From Chaetomium olivaceum (taxonomy: Eukaryota; Ascomycota; Sordariomycetes; Sordariales; Chaetomiaceae), in assembly GCA_039881045.1 (NCBI GenBank), contig JAYWVB010000046.1:1-64000 (forward strand): a stretch of DNA of 64,000 bases, given 5' to 3'. Each line of letters starts with the position of its first letter. Position 1 is the stretch's first letter. A program made the position numbers and the translations under genes. This document shows positions 31,490 to 43,800 of this stretch, piece by piece. Under the pieces are notes generated by a model, which was given only the letters and a program-made list of their open reading frames with translations, had not been told where the DNA came from and ran no database searches.

Positions 31490-33551
31490 TCACCACCCAA
31501 AGCTATGGTCATAAAACGCATGTGTTGGACACGCCCGCAGTGCACCACGGTACTGGTCGAGCCGCGCTACGTCGGCATCGCTCCGGGCGAGGATCCGGAA
31601 GTTGCTCTTCCCCCCCGCCGCCGGATCCCGGCAGAGAATGAGCCTGTTATCATGCCTACGGCCGCCAAAGCTATGGTCCCCAAACACCAGGAACTGGAGC
31701 GAGCGGATCCCCTGCCGGCTGAACACCCACTCGGCAAAGTCCTTGAACTCGGGCTGCAGTCCTGGCCGGAACACACTGGCGGCGGCGGTCTCGACACAGC
31801 GCCCTGAGATGACGTCGTCTATCTCCCTGGGGGAGCTTGGTATGGCAATGCCTGAGTGGCGGCCTAGCAGATCCGCATTCGCCGCCCACGAGGGGGAAGC
31901 CCCAAGAGTCGGGGCAACGGGCTGACGGATGTGGAGTACCTTGAGCGTAGTCTTGGATGTGAAGGGTAATACGATGGGCGCCTACCGAGTACGCAGCATG
32001 ATTAGCTTACCAGGGACAAGGGGATCTCGGAGCTAGAGTCCTTACCAGGTTTATTGGTCGGCACGACAGGCCGAGGAACTCAAGAGCTAGATTGTGGAGT
32101 TGGTTTGCGAAAGGGTCGATCTGTATCCGGAGCATATCGTCCGGAAGGAGGGAGAGGGTGGGCACAACCACATCTGAACTGAATGAACACCTATTGTGCG
32201 TCGCCGTCCGCTGGTGGTGCACAAACCTCTTGAGAGCTGGCTGGTGGTGGGTGACCTCGCCCCAGAATTCGAGGGTGTGCTCCTGCCCCGGCTCGTCAAT
32301 ACAAAAATGCTCGAGTCCTTTGAAACTGGCCAAGAAATCTTCAACGACGGGACGGCCCCAATCACGAGGCGTGGCATCGACAATGTGGAGCTCGAATGCC
32401 TTGAGCCGTATAGGAAGGTTGAGCTCCGTGGCACGGGTGAGAAAGGTATCCCATCCCAGACACCTCAGCAGCGTGAGGGACCTGAGGGTGCCAAAGTTGA
32501 CGGCGCTCGCCATGGCCGCCACCAGAGGTACGTCGGTCAAGGATAGCTCACGAATGACCGGGAAGATGAGGTTGAGGGTTGGACTGTCAGACCAAAGAAT
32601 TTGGTGCACCACTCTTCTCGTTGGATCTCGTCGGGGCTAAGGGCATCCAAGTAGCCTTTAAGTGTTTCACAGCAGACAAAGTCCAACTCGAGGTGGCGCA
32701 GCTGGTTCGAATTCCTCTGGATAGCGCTGGACAAGGTGTCGAGGGCAGCGCCATTGGGGGCTATCCAGCACAGGCTCTGGAGCTGAGAGAAGGCCGACAA
32801 GTCCACGCCGCACCAACCGACATCCAATTTATGGGTGCAGTGGGTTTCGGTTATCAGGCTCAGGGATCGCAACGAGGGATGGCCAAGTGTGATGAGACCG
32901 CGCGGCCCTAAAATGTTGGGGGGCACGCAGGCACCCAAGCCCCAGCTATGTGGTTAGGTAGGTAAAGTTAGCGCATGTCAGGGGTTGAGACTGGTCAGGT
33001 ACATAATAGTGAAATATGGCGAGGGCGGAAGTACCTGAAGCTTTGCAGCGGGTTGTCCCGAAATCGTTTGATGGTCGACCCCGCCGTCAGGGCAAGGCGG
33101 TCGAAAGATGGCATTTTATCCAGCTCGGCGTCGGTTTCGGGCATCCCATGCTTGACAAAGTCCCGGTGATGGTCCCCATGGGGGCACCGGCCAGAGATGG
33201 CATACCAGTAGAACTCAGCGTCAAAACGGAGCTCCCTCACGAGGTGGAGGTGTTTCTGTGGTAGGCATGCAGCGTTGTTGCGGTACAACCGCACTTCCGA
33301 CTCGGAGGTGACAGTGACGTCTTCCCAGAGCGGCTGAAGAGTGATGTCGTGCCATCGTTTGGAGACGAGGGAGAGCTGTTTGAGATCCCTTTTGTTCAAC
33401 TGCTCGGGATCGGGTGATTAGGTTTTTCTTTTCGGAAAATGGAAATTAAATAAAAGATGAAAGAGTGAGTGTGCGGCTTGACTGATAAGCTCACCTTTTC
33501 GACAATCTGGAGAAGTAGCTCTGGTGGCAGAAACTCCAGCCCTCCAGACAT
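31490..33551 (-). CDS. F-box protein, with one frame break
   Basis: Exons 33551-33495, 33399-33035, 32945-32046 and 31981-31490. The amino end FLPPELLLQIVEK-LNKRDLKQLSLVSKRW-HDITLQPLW is a clear F-box, the SKP1-binding part of SCF ubiquitin ligases. The rest has Leu-rich segments (LRHLELDFVCCETLKGYLDA, FPVIRELSLTDVPLVAAMAS) suggesting a degenerate leucine-rich substrate domain. One base is missing at the C3 run 32576-32578 (minus strand ACCCTC) between FFGLTVQP and LNLIFPVIREL. Adding it gives exactly 605 codons (604 aa). The intron-1 model rests on a GTGAGC donor and a CGAGCAG acceptor. Confidence 0.8.
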
Positions 33552-33913
33552 GGTAACGTACTACTGTGCAGTTACGAATATACGAATAGTGTAAGCGAAT
33601 GCGGTGGGTAGCGGTAACGGGGATTATCACAATGGCGATGGTGGTGCGCTGATGCCGAGGTACCAAACACTGGGTTCAGGGAGAGTTCATAAATTTTGTT
33701 ATGTAGTTAAGTTGTGTTTTTGTTTGGTGTTGATCTTCTGTTTCTCTGCTCGACAGGAGTCCTCTTGCTGTCTTGGTTCTGCTGGAGCCTGCCGGGCCTG
33801 AGCCTGCCTGAGCCTGCCTTTGCAAGATCAGGCCGGTTCGTTACAGAGTACAGTATGTACAGTAAGTTACACATTACCTTACAACTGCCTACACAGCAAC
33901 TGGTGTGGACGAA
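33552..33913. other. intergenic flank of the mariner relic
   Basis: Promoter side of the F-box gene. Contains a GAGCCTGCC direct duplication near 33800. No gene. Confidence 0.45.
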
Positions 33914-34418
33914 TACAGTGGGGGTGTCACTCAAAATCGCACCTTTCGCATCTTGCATCCACCAACCTTTCAGGTTCCTCTTTTTTGAACTAGCACTAAC
34001 TCGTTATTCCCATCAACTATTCCCATCAACTAATGGTTAAACTCCATCAACTCGGGGCCATTTTAACGGCCGGTCGAAAGCCAAATCAGGAACTCACCCA
34101 GTGTGCACGCGCAGCCATTATAAGGTGCCGTCGCAGCTGGTGCAAGTAAATCAGCGGTTGCAAAAGCGTTTGGAATAAATCGACGAACAGTTCAATCAAC
34201 TTTCCAACGGTTCGAATCATCAACCACATTTCAGACCAAGGCTCGAACTGGCCGGCCCAAGGTTCTTACGGAGCGGGAAAAGCGATATATTATCCAGCTA
34301 ACAAAGCGGTTCCCCGGGATTACCCTTCAACTTCTTACCGGAACGGGAGATAAGCGAGTCAGTAAATCGACTGTGCGCCGAGTCCTCCGCGAACAGGGAA
34401 TCCGCCCCGTCTCACACC
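33914..34418 (+). mobile_element. truncated Tc1/mariner element (left end and amino-terminal transposase)
   Basis: A TA dinucleotide (33914-33915) is followed by CAGTGGGGGTGTCACTC, the classic left inverted-repeat start of fungal Tc1/mariner elements. A coding relic begins at the ATG near 34033 (MVKLHQLGAILT), breaks frame after RCRRSWCK, and resumes as KSAVAKAFGINRRTVQ (helix-turn-helix). It continues as ARTGRPKVLTEREKRYIIQL and GDKRVSKSTVRRVLREQGI (second helix-turn-helix). The DDE catalytic part and the right inverted repeat are absent, so it is not autonomous. The end at ~34418 is approximate. Confidence 0.85.
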
Positions 34419-34814
34419 ATGAGCGCTCCGACGACATCCAAAAAAACCACCATTGAGCTGCTCTGCGGCCCCATCGCCTACCAGCCGGCCATCAAGAATG
34501 ACCAGAATATCATCATCTATGAGGCGACATACGTTGCGTCGAACACGGCCCACGATGCTCAGCACTGCAAAGCGAGGGGCGCGATCGCGGCTATTACCAA
34601 ACAGCACTTGAGCCTCCATGTAACACCCGCCGAAGCGCCGGAATCAGCAGGCAAGAGCCGGCTCCACTTCTCGGTGCAATCCACGCCGAACCGCCCCACT
34701 TTCGGCTCCGGTGCTCCGGCCGGGACTCGGCTGCCGGGATTCGATAAAAGGCAACGGGAAGGGTTGGTCGGGTGAATTCACTTGTTTTTGGTCGCCTCTT
34801 ACAGATCTCGCACG
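34419..34814. other. intergenic / promoter of the FMN dehydrogenase gene
   Basis: A 118-codon plus-strand ORF here (MSAPTTSKKT) has no recognisable features and overlaps the promoter. I do not call it. The truncated transposon abuts this region. Confidence 0.4.
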
Positions 34815-36671
34815 ATGCCACCAACAATATCACCCTCCGAGCTCGCCGGCCACAACACGCTCGGCTCCCTCTGGATCGCCGTCGACGGGATGGTGTACGA
34901 CTTTACCGAGTTTGCCCCGACTCACCCCGGCGGTCTATCCGTCCTTCTTGAGCACGCAGGAAAAGATGGGACAGAAGCATACCAAGCCGTCCACTCCCCC
35001 TCTTTGCTCAAATCCATGCTCCCTGCGTCTCAACACCTCGGCCGGCTCTCCGCACCTTTCCCACCTTCTCGTCCGCCCACTTCACAGCCATCGGAAATCC
35101 GCAAGCCCCCTTTATCCAGTCTAATTTCTGTCGACGACTTCCGCCGGGCCGCCCATACTTTTCTCCCGCCCAAGACCCTCGCCTTCGTCTCGTCGGCCGC
35201 CACGGACTGCCACACCCACCGCCGCAACAGCACCACCTACTCCGAAATTACCATCCGGCCGCGTGTGCTCATTGACGTCTCCACGCCGGTCTCCCTAAAA
35301 ACAACTATTCTCGGCCAGCGCGTATCCTCCCCGGTCTTTGTCTCGCCCACCTCTCTCGGTAAGACAGTCCATCCAGAGGGCGAGCGCGAGATAGCGCGGG
35401 CCTGCCGAGAGCTCGGCGGCGTTGCCCAGATCATCAGCACCAGCGCAAGCTTCTCCGTAGCGGACGTCGTGCAGGCCGCGCGCTCGACCACCCCTCCTCC
35501 GCCGGACCGGACGCCAACGTCCCCGTCTTCCTCCAGCTCTACGTCGACAAGCACGCCCCCAACACCGAAGCCCTGCTGCATTCCCTCACCTCGCCCAATG
35601 ACGGCACTACCACTGGTCCCAAGATAAAAGGCGTCTTCCTCACCGTCGACGCCCCCGTCCCCGGCAAGCGCGAAGCCGACGAGCGCGTACCCTCGGCCCC
35701 CGTACCAACCACTCCCACTCCCACCACCACCGAGTCCCAACCCGCATCACGACCCCCATCACCACCACCAACACTAGAAACGACCACCCCCATGGCAACC
35801 CAACTAACCCCCGCCACCGACAGCCACGGCTCCGCCCTCGGCCGCCTCATGGCCTCCTCACTCTCCCCCGCTCTCACCTGGTCCACACACCATCCCCTGG
35901 CTACGCCAGCACCTGCCCCCCCCACCACCCCGCTCGTAATCAAAGGCATCCAGACCGCCGCCGACGCGCCGTGCGCGCCGTAGAGGCCGGCGCGGATGGG
36001 ATCCTGCTGTCGAATCATGGCGGGCGGAGCCTGGATACGGCCCCCGCGGGCGTGCTGGTGCTGTTGGAATTGCAGAGGTGTTGTCCGTGGGTTTTTGAGA
36101 GGGTGGAGGTGTATGTGGATGGCGGAGCGGGGTGGGGAGGGGGGTGGATGTTTTTAAGGCGTTGTGTTTGGGGGCGAGGGGTGGGCGTGGGGAGGGCGGT
36201 GTTGTATGGTAGGTGATTGTTTTTTTCTTCTTTTTTTGGGGGGGGGGGTTTGCTTGAGTGGTGTTTGTTTGTTTGTTTTGTTTTGTTTGGCTGGTGGTTT
36301 GGCTGGTTTGGGTTGCTGGTTTGAGTTGGTTAGTTTAGTTTTGTTTGGTTTGGTTTGCTTCGTTTGGCTTGATCTTAGGGGAGAAGCTGACATTGTGGCG
36401 ATTTAGGGTTGGGATATGGAAAGGAGGGTGTGAAGCGGGTGTTGGAAAGTAAGTGATCCTGTCAACCTTGCTTAGGCACCTCGTTCCCCTGCTCGAGGCT
36501 AACCAAACAGTACTCGACGACGAGCTGGTGACGACAATGAAGATGTGTGGTGTGACCAGCCTAGACCAGCTGCACCCGGGGCTGCTGAATACGCGGGCTA
36601 TCGACCACCTTGTGCCGGATAGTCTGAGTGAGGAACACCCGTACGCCAAATGGAGGAGGAGCAAGCTTTGA
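34815..36671 (+). pseudogene. cytochrome b5-fused FMN-dependent alpha-hydroxyacid (L-lactate-type) dehydrogenase with PTS1, multiply frame-broken
   Basis: Apparent exons 34815-36208, 36407-36448 and 36511-36671. The amino end is a cytochrome b5 domain with heme motif HPGG (about residues 36-39) and YQAVHS. The FMN domain includes RPRVLIDVSTPVSLKTTILG, FLQLYVDKHAPNTEALL, TTPLVIKGIQ, ADGILLSNHGGRSLD (catalytic His) and LDQLHPGLLNTRAIDHLVP. It ends RRSKL, a peroxisomal PTS1 signal, unlike mitochondrial yeast Cyb2. Frame breaks lie at GCGCGC 35478-35483, ACACAC 35885-35890, C8 35916-35923, about 35967-35980, G6 36139-36144 and about 36170-36181. A low-complexity insert separates EADERVPSAP from ALTWST. 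Either a pseudogene or a badly sequenced functional gene. Confidence 0.75.
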
Positions 36672-37080
36672 ATCTGCGGTAGATCTAGGTGTATTGGGTT
36701 TATGAATGGAGCCCTGCCAGTTGTACTCTAGTCACAGGTGTCATGTAGACCGAGCTGGCCCCTTATGTCAGGTTGGTATAGCTCGCTCTCGACCCCCCTG
36801 ATCTTGGGTGTGCTCTGGAGGGCCAACGAGGTTTCACTGTCATATTCGGTTCCTTTGTGCACTTTTATACTTGCTCCCTTTTCAGATAGCCGGACTCGGT
36901 GTGTGTACGTGCATGTATGTTTGAGTTTGACACAAAGAATGTACATACCTATGGGTGGCTTGGGTTCAGGTACCTAGGTGGTATTTAAAGTGAAGTCCCC
37001 CGAAAAGGTTGGAGGCTCGTTTGACTTTTGCCTCTTTTTTCCTATCGTTTGCATCTCAGGTTGCAATCGACTAGATACCT
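36672..37080. other. intergenic, no gene recognised
   Basis: Contains TACCTAGGTG at 36971 (one mismatch to the palindrome). No gene. Confidence 0.45.
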
Positions 37081-37804
37081 ATGAGCTACAGCAGTTCTCG
37101 GCCTCCGCCTGTTGGTGGTGGCGGCATCATCCCGCCCTTCACTCCTCCCGGTGCTTCTCCCGACACTCAGAATGTCCAAGAACTGCAACGTCAAGTTTCC
37201 AGTCTCACGGCCGATCTCATTAATGTCAGAACTTGGATCCAGCAGCTGGCTTTGAGGGCTCCTCACGGAGAGCTCCAGAACAACCTGTGGAATTCTGTTC
37301 CTAAACCTGTCGGTGCTACTTCAACGGGAGGTTCTGGTCACAATGGCACTAGTCCCGGCACCGGCTCAAGCACTGGCAGTATTGATGGTGGTAGCTCTAC
37401 GGTCAGTGAACCTTGTGTCTTTCAGTGTGTTGCTACTGTACTCAGACTTACGTACTCGTTGATTCTAGCGTGGCCAGCACATCGTTGGCAGATGGACACG
37501 GGCATGGGTCGACGCCGCCGAGAGGTCACGTCTGCTGCCCTATGTCCAGCAGGTTGTTCGCCTTGCAGCGGAGAATGCTGGTATTGTTGGTAAGGAAGCG
37601 GAAGTGGCTATCGCCGAGATGGAGAGGGTCTGTGGCTTGGTTACTGTTCCCAATAAGCCCACTGATAATGCTGCCTATGATGCGCCGGGGTTGTCGGACA
37701 ACGAACGAGCCCTCCGTATGTTGAGACTTTGGGGTAATGTTGGCGCTCATCCATCCCAGTGTATATTCATTTGTCAATTGTTGGATTATTTGGTTGGGCT
37801 TTGA
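37081..37804 (+). CDS. hypothetical protein with coiled-coil amino half
   Basis: Exons 37081-37401 and 37469-37804 give exactly 219 codons (218 aa). Pro/Gly-rich start (PPPVGGGGIIPPFTPPG), then a coiled-coil segment (NVQELQRQVSSLTADLINVR), a Gly/Ser/Thr linker, and after the intron a helical region: LLPYVQQVVRLAAENAGIVG and EAEVAIAEMERVCGLV. Splicing to this frame is favoured because the other two frames end quickly and have odd composition. Family unknown. Confidence 0.6.
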
Positions 37805-37894
37805 GGAGCTGTTTTATGATTTCGTCTTTTATCATATCACATATATCTTCCTATCCGTTGTGAGACCAGGACCTATTGATTGCAGACCACCATT

Positions 37895-37965
37895 CCATAC
37901 CATACCATGCCATGCCGTCCCATGCCACCCCGTCAAATTACCTACCCTCCCATCCCACCATATGC
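37895..37965. repeat. CCATA/CCATG degenerate pentamer tract
   Basis: Repeated CCATNCCAT segments just downstream of the surface-protein stop codon; low complexity, non-coding. Confidence 0.6.
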
Positions 37966-37995
37966 CATCAAATCACCCCCCCTCTCTTCCCACGC

Positions 37996-39504
37996 CTAAC
38001 CATGCAACTCCCTCAACTCCCCATCCCCCCTCTGCGCCGGCAACTCCGCCGTATACCCATACCCCTGCTGCTGCTGCTGTTGATACCCCCCACCACCCCC
38101 GACCTGCGTCCCCGGTGACACACCCCCAGGCGACACCGCCCCAAACTGCCCGTGTTGCCCCTGCCCCTGCGGCTGCCCATACCCTTGCTGCTGCTGCCCC
38201 TGTTGCTGCTCCCCAAACCCACCACCAAACTGCCCAAACTGCCCCCCCTGTTGATGCTGATGCTGCTGTGGCGGCGGCGACGGCGTGCCCTGCACATTCT
38301 GGTACCCCCCAACTGACGGCGGCGGCGGCGAGCCCGGCGGGGAGGAGCCGACAATGGTGGATTGGTCGTACCCGCCGGTGGTGGTGCTGTATGCAACGGA
38401 GTTGTGGCCGTGGTGGGGTTTGCCGTACCCGCCGGCGGCGGCCGCGGCGGCCGCGGCGTAGTAGGGCGGTTGTTGTTGTTGTTGTTGGTGAGGGGGGAGT
38501 TGGGACATGTGCGGGTCGCCACCGCCGTTGTTGGGGTGGGGTGGGGGGGGTTGTTGGTGTTGTTGATGTTGGGCGCCGGCTGCAGCGGCGGTGGCGTCCT
38601 GTTGCTTTTGCTTCTTGTTCATGCGTAGCAGCAGCCAGACGCCGAGGGCGATGAGGCCGAGGGCGGCGACACCGCCGACTACGCCGCCTACGATGGCGCC
38701 GATGTTGGTGGAGGATGAGGAGGAGGAGGGAGGGGGCACGGCGGCGGAGGTGGTGGTGCTGCCGTCGTTGGTGGCCGAGGAGGCGGAGGTGGCTTCGTCT
38801 GAAGTGGTGCTGCTGCTCTCGTCGGAGGTGGCTGTCGTTCTCGTTCTTGTTGATGTGGACGAGTACCATACCTGGCCTGTGCCGGCGGCTACCGCGCAGC
38901 CGAGCAGGCTGTAGCCGGAGAGGGCTTCGTCGCGGTAGAGATGTGTGTAACAGTGCGGGTAGGAGGAGCTCCCGCTGTGCGGTGTATGTTAGTGCCGGTC
39001 TATCTAGTCTATGCAATTTGGGTCTGGGAGTACACTCACCACCACAGGGTGTAGCCGTTGTCCGTAGTAAAGCTATCGCGCTCCGTCGAGTCGTAGCACG
39101 CTGTCCAGATCGGGCAACTGGTCGACGTGTCGTCGCAGCAGCCGATGTGCATGTTCAGCGAGTTGTAGACGCATTGAGCGGTCTCGGCGCACCAGAGGGA
39201 CGATGCTATGCCGTGTTAGTCTAAGTGCAGAGACCTCATCCCCGCGGATCGGCTTACTGGGAATCCCGCTCACGTAGCCGCAGGTATTATCGGTCGAACC
39301 ACGGGCCTTCAGAACGGCCTTCACCCGAGACGACGGCGGTGCAGGCGTTGGCATTGGCGGATCCATGACCAGCGCCTGCATCACGCCAACAGGCGTCTCC
39401 TGGGCGGGAGACCATCTCGGGCCATCTTCACTCCATTTCAGCGCTTTGGCGTGGGCTAAGCCGATCGCACAGCTCAGAGCCGCGCAGCCGACAGCCTTCT
39501 TCAT
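37996..39504 (-). CDS. putative cell-surface sensor-like protein: signal peptide, Cys-rich ectodomain, Ser/Thr stalk, one TM, Gln/Pro/Gly tail
   Basis: Exons 39504-39258, 39205-39040 and 38974-37996 give exactly 464 codons (463 aa). Signal peptide MKKAVGCAALSCAIGLAHA, then a Cys-rich ectodomain (TCGYVSG, SLWCAETAQCVYNS, IGCCDDTSTSCPIWTACYD, YPHCYTHLY). A Ser/Thr-rich stalk and a single transmembrane helix (IGAIVGGVVGGVAALGLIAL then GVWLLL) with basic stop-transfer RMNKKQK follow. The long cytosolic tail is rich in Gln, Pro, Ala, Gly and Tyr. This architecture is frequent in Sordariomycete surface proteins with WSC/mid2-like layout, but no WSC domain is certain. An upstream in-frame Met exists at 39639, but MKKAVG gives the better signal peptide. 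Confidence 0.75.
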
Positions 39505-40824
39505 GCCTAATAGATGATATTCGAGGAACGAGTGTGTAGGTATGTAGTGATGGGTCAACTCAGCAACATGAAAGTGTATGTACCGGGGAAAATCGAGGTC
39601 AAGCTTCTCCGCCAGAATACTTTCACCAGAATAATCCACGGGAGAACCAGGGACCGGGCGGAGAGCAACGACCGCGTCCCGGTTTTGAGCGCTGGCGGCA
39701 TGAGGCTCTGTGGTTCCAGACTGGGCGCCGAGCTGAACATCAGGCCCAGTATTCTCATGGACCGAACGGGTGTTATTGGTGGGTGGTGGCTTGCTGGGGA
39801 CCGAGGCAAGAGAGGCGGCGGCGCGGGGTCACAAGCAGCAGCGTAGCGTGGTAGTGACAGCTCAAGAGAATGTTTGTTGTCATTCCCAGCGTCTCTGTCT
39901 CTTCTCACTCTCTTTCCTCCAACAAACCCCCTGAATCTGACTTGGTCAGCCAGAGTTATCCCTCCTGAATATCTTCAACCCCCATCACCAACCCTCCCCC
40001 ATCACCAAAAACCCACCGTGTCTCCCCCCCCCCGCAAAACAAACGACCGCCGATCAGCCGTCAGCAACAACCCGGGTCCGGTCGGTCTGGGGAGCTGGGG
40101 GACTTTGAAGGCTGCGTGGATTATTGAAGCGCCAAACCCAACGCGGATGCCAATGGCACCCAGCGCGGGGACGGGTGGCGGCTTGGCACCAAACAAGCCC
40201 TCTGTCACGCCCGCTTGGCTGGAGCTCGACGTTGCACCCGCGGGAGGCTGAAAATGGAGAGGACCGCGAGGGGCATGGGATGGGATGTGAGTGATCGGGT
40301 TTAAGAACCGAGCCGGGCCAGCCGGTGTCCGCTGCGGCACCGCCAGAAGGGAAAAGATAGCCGAGAGCGAAGCTAAGTGGGTTCATCAATATATCTTTGC
40401 CGCGCAACACAAGCGCCTGCGTCCCTCTCGCAAGCGGTTAGCTGCAGATTAACAAGGCTGTGACGCTCGTATTCCCAGACACGTGGTGTGGTGCAAAATC
40501 GTCATCAGAATAGGGTTTCTGTGAAACCAGGACCTGCTGCTGCTGACTGTGAAGTTTAATTCCCCACCACGTTTCTGTACGACATCACCAACACGTGGTG
40601 ATGCCGCGTCTCATCTTCATACACACACAATACAAAAACAAAGCAATAACTAAAGCGCTGAACCCCAAACCGCACTACCAACTCCAGAATATGTCCCACT
40701 TCACCCAGGGCAACAGCCCCCTTACCATTCCACAACATCGCCCCTTTAACCTTACCGCTCTCCTCCACCACCACACCCTCATCCACCCCATCTAAACCCA
40801 CCTCCAACCCCCCTCCCTCCCCTC
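39505..40824. other. intergenic, includes one weak ORF
   Basis: Promoter side of the surface-protein gene and 3' side of MED5. Apart from the weak ORF at 40002-40340, nothing is supportable. Confidence 0.45.
40002..40340 (-). CDS. possible small hypothetical protein (112 aa)
   Basis: The reading frame includes VTEGLFGAKPPPVPALGAIG and IRVGFGASIIHAAFKVPQ, which look more protein-like than the surrounding ORFs. The true amino end may lie in another frame (MNPLSFALGYLFPSGG at 40383), which would need one frame change. No family or splice support, so it may be fortuitous. Confidence 0.28.
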   Translation of the reverse strand: MPQRTPAGPARFLNPITHIPSHAPRGPLHFQPPAGATSSSSQAGVTEGLFGAKPPPVPALGAIGIRVGFGASIIHAAFKVPQLPRPTGPGLLLTADRRSFVLRGGGDTVGFW

Positions 40825-43800
40825 CTAAGACAAATCCATATCCCACGACGCAAACTCCGCCCCGAACTCACTCCCCGTACTCAACCCCCCAAACAACCCA
40901 TCCGCATCCAACCCGCCACCCCCACCACCAACACCCCCCGTCACGCCATCCCCCCCACCCCCACCTCCACCCAACCCCCCAACAACCAGATCCCCATCCA
41001 ACCCCTCCATCACCATGCCATCATGCAGCCCATGCTCCCCGGCCGCCGCCGCCGCCGCCGCCGCCATCGCGTCCCCCAGCACGCCCTGCACATGCACATC
41101 CCCCAGCTCGGGCTGCTGCAACATCACGGCCGCGGCCGCGACGGCAGCGGCAGCAGCAGCGGCAGCGTTCTCGGCGTCGGACGGCGGCGGGGGAGTCATC
41201 TGGGCCTCGACGCGGCGGTACAGGCGCACAATGACCTCGGCGAGGGCCGGGTCGGTTTTGCGGGTCTTTTTCCAGTCGTCGGCTTCGGCTTTGAGGGCGT
41301 CGCGGAGGGAGATGCGGCGTTGCGGGGGTGGTGGTGGTGGTGGTGGTGGTGGTGGTGGTGGTTGGGTGGTTCCCGCGTCGTCGGCGGTGGTGCCGGTGGT
41401 GGAAGGGGGAGGGGGGAGGGAGGTGTCGTTGCTGACGTCGGGTGCGCAGATCAGGGCGGTGGCGACGTCGTAGGCGATGCTGGCTTGGGAGATGTCGGTG
41501 GAGGATTTGAGCTCGTCGAGGAGGATGGCGAGGAGGCGTTTGGCGCCGAGCATTTTGACGGCGGCGAGGGTTTGGCGGTGGGTGTAAGTGGCTGGCATGC
41601 CGTTTAGGGGCGGGTGTTGGGCCCATTGTACGAGGTTCTGGGCTGTGTGTCGGACCGCGGCGGAGAGGCCGCTGTGCGGGGTGGCGCCGTTTGCGCCGTT
41701 GTTGGCGTGCGTGGTGCACCAGGACTCGAGCTCGGTGTGGCCCGCGCCACCCGTTCGGCGCGATAGCGCAAGGTTCTCCTTGATGGCGCGGAGGAGAGGC
41801 TCGACTTCCTGGCACTTCGGGTCCTGTCGCTGGTAGGACCGCAGTGCGTACTCCAGCGGCTTGGCCACGATGTTGAGGACCGACGAGAGCATGGTGGCTG
41901 CCTCGTTGGAGATGGAGCTTGGCCGGATGATGACCTGGAGTATCTTGATGATGGCGGACTGCATCTGCGGGTTGGTTACCCACAGCTGATTGGAAAGGTA
42001 CAGTATCGCAGGGACCAGAGATGGTAACAGCAGAACACCGACCAGGTCTATGATGGTTAGCAGTGCTCCCCTTCCGCAGGACCGAATAACTTACACTCGA
42101 GACCGCCCTTCAGCACGTCGTCTGTGAGGTACCCCGCGCTCAGCGCAACGACGATCTGGTGGAACAACGTGGGCATAAGCAGGTAAAAGTCCTGCGGCGT
42201 ACACAAAGCCATGAGCTCGTCCCCGAGGCCGCCAGCGTCGGTATCGAAAAGCCCATGGATCCAACCGTTCAGGTGTGCCTTCTCCTGCTCATTTAGATCA
42301 TCCAGTGGCCGATAGCGATTGCCACCGCCCAATAGCCTCCCCACGAAGGAGTCCGGCGAGCGGATGCCCAGATCCGCTGGTGATAAATCGTACCGGTAGG
42401 CAAACGCCAGCAGAAGAATGAGGATGGACCCAAATTCTTCGTACACTGGGTGGTACTCGCCCTGGTCTTCGTCATACCCGCCCCAGTTGTCGAGGAGATC
42501 ACACAATGGCTGTAGTATCTTTTGTGGCTTGTCGAATAACAATAAAACATCCAGAGCTAGGGGCTTGGCTGCAAGTTGACTGCAAAGCTGTTTGAGAGTC
42601 ATGGTTTCCTTATCCCGACAGAGACTTCCGATGACCTACACGAAGTCAATACGGTATCGAACACTGATATCAAGAACCACATACCTCAATGATGGCCTGG
42701 GCAGCAGCACCCACGTTCCCATTCATGTTGTCCAGCTCTCCGATCAGTCTCTGCGTCCTGTCCACGTCGAGGAGACACGCCTGGACTAGATTATCCTTCA
42801 CATAACGGCCCTCGTCTGGCAGAGACTGGTATGTGATATCGCCGAGCAGGTTCTCGATGGCCGTCTGGGAGAGCAAACCGTGCAGTTGGCAGGAGAAGCA
42901 GAAGTCCTGGCGTACAGAGTCGTGAAAGGAGGAGCTCGTGTTGGACATCTCGAACATGCCAGACAAAGTGGGAAATACATTGGTATCCACCTGCCCCAGC
43001 GCTTCCTTGATGCACAGCTCCGAGTTGAAAGGATACATGGTCGGGGAGTTTGTCAGCGAAACGAGGATTAGGGGGACTTTGTTGACCACAAAGGACTTTA
43101 GCAAGTGGCCAGTTTTGGGCCCTTCGTTGCGGAAGACGGCATTGGCGAGGAGGTCGAAGGATGCTAAGATAAGTTGTACTGCTGTAGATTGTATGTCTCC
43201 CTACATTATGTCAGAGGCCATTATGCGCCCATCCCGTTCCACCTGTGAGTCCTTACCTGGTATCTGTTTTGTAAGTATGTAAATAAGGCGCTATCGTCAA
43301 CCATGGGCCGGCCCACGAGCTAGGGACTGTCAGCATGAACCGATATGTTCTAGCAAACCCAAAACTTACCGCAGCGCTGAGGTAGATGTAGAGACCGGCT
43401 CGAGAGTTAACGAGGGGAATCTCGGGTATCTGGAAGTTGTCCATGTCGATGAGATTGTCCATGTAACTGTTTACTTCCACGTCTTTCTTCTCCGCGGGCA
43501 GATGTTTGCCGAGCGTTTCGGTACGAAACTCCTCAAGCCGGCCGGCCATTTCGGGCAACTCTTGCATCACGCAGGGAATAAAGGTTTGCAGGGCATCAGA
43601 GAGCTGCTTGCAAAGGTCTACGCCGCCGTCAGCCCCAACTCTAGAACTTGACCCCGTCGCTCACTAGGTCGCGTGCCTACCTTTGCAGAGCCGCCTGCTC
43701 AACGTCATTCGCGCCAGCCGGTTCTCACTGAAGGCAAGGATCAACAGAACAAACGCCGTCCTCGCGTCTGCCAACTCGTCTCTCGCCTGCAAGCCGTGTA

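Noticed and set aside
34419..34775. 118-codon ORF between the mariner relic and the FMN dehydrogenase
   Set aside because: No features; begins at the relic edge and overlaps the promoter of the next gene.
37973..39016. 347-codon minus-strand ORF overlapping the surface-protein gene
   Set aside because: Arg/His/Pro-rich shadow frame; the spliced frame has a signal peptide, TM helix and patterned cysteines.
41021..41983. 320-codon ORF in another frame over the MED5 carboxyl end
   Set aside because: Composition dominated by His/Arg/Pro from GC-rich shadow reading; the MED5 frame continues across the exon.
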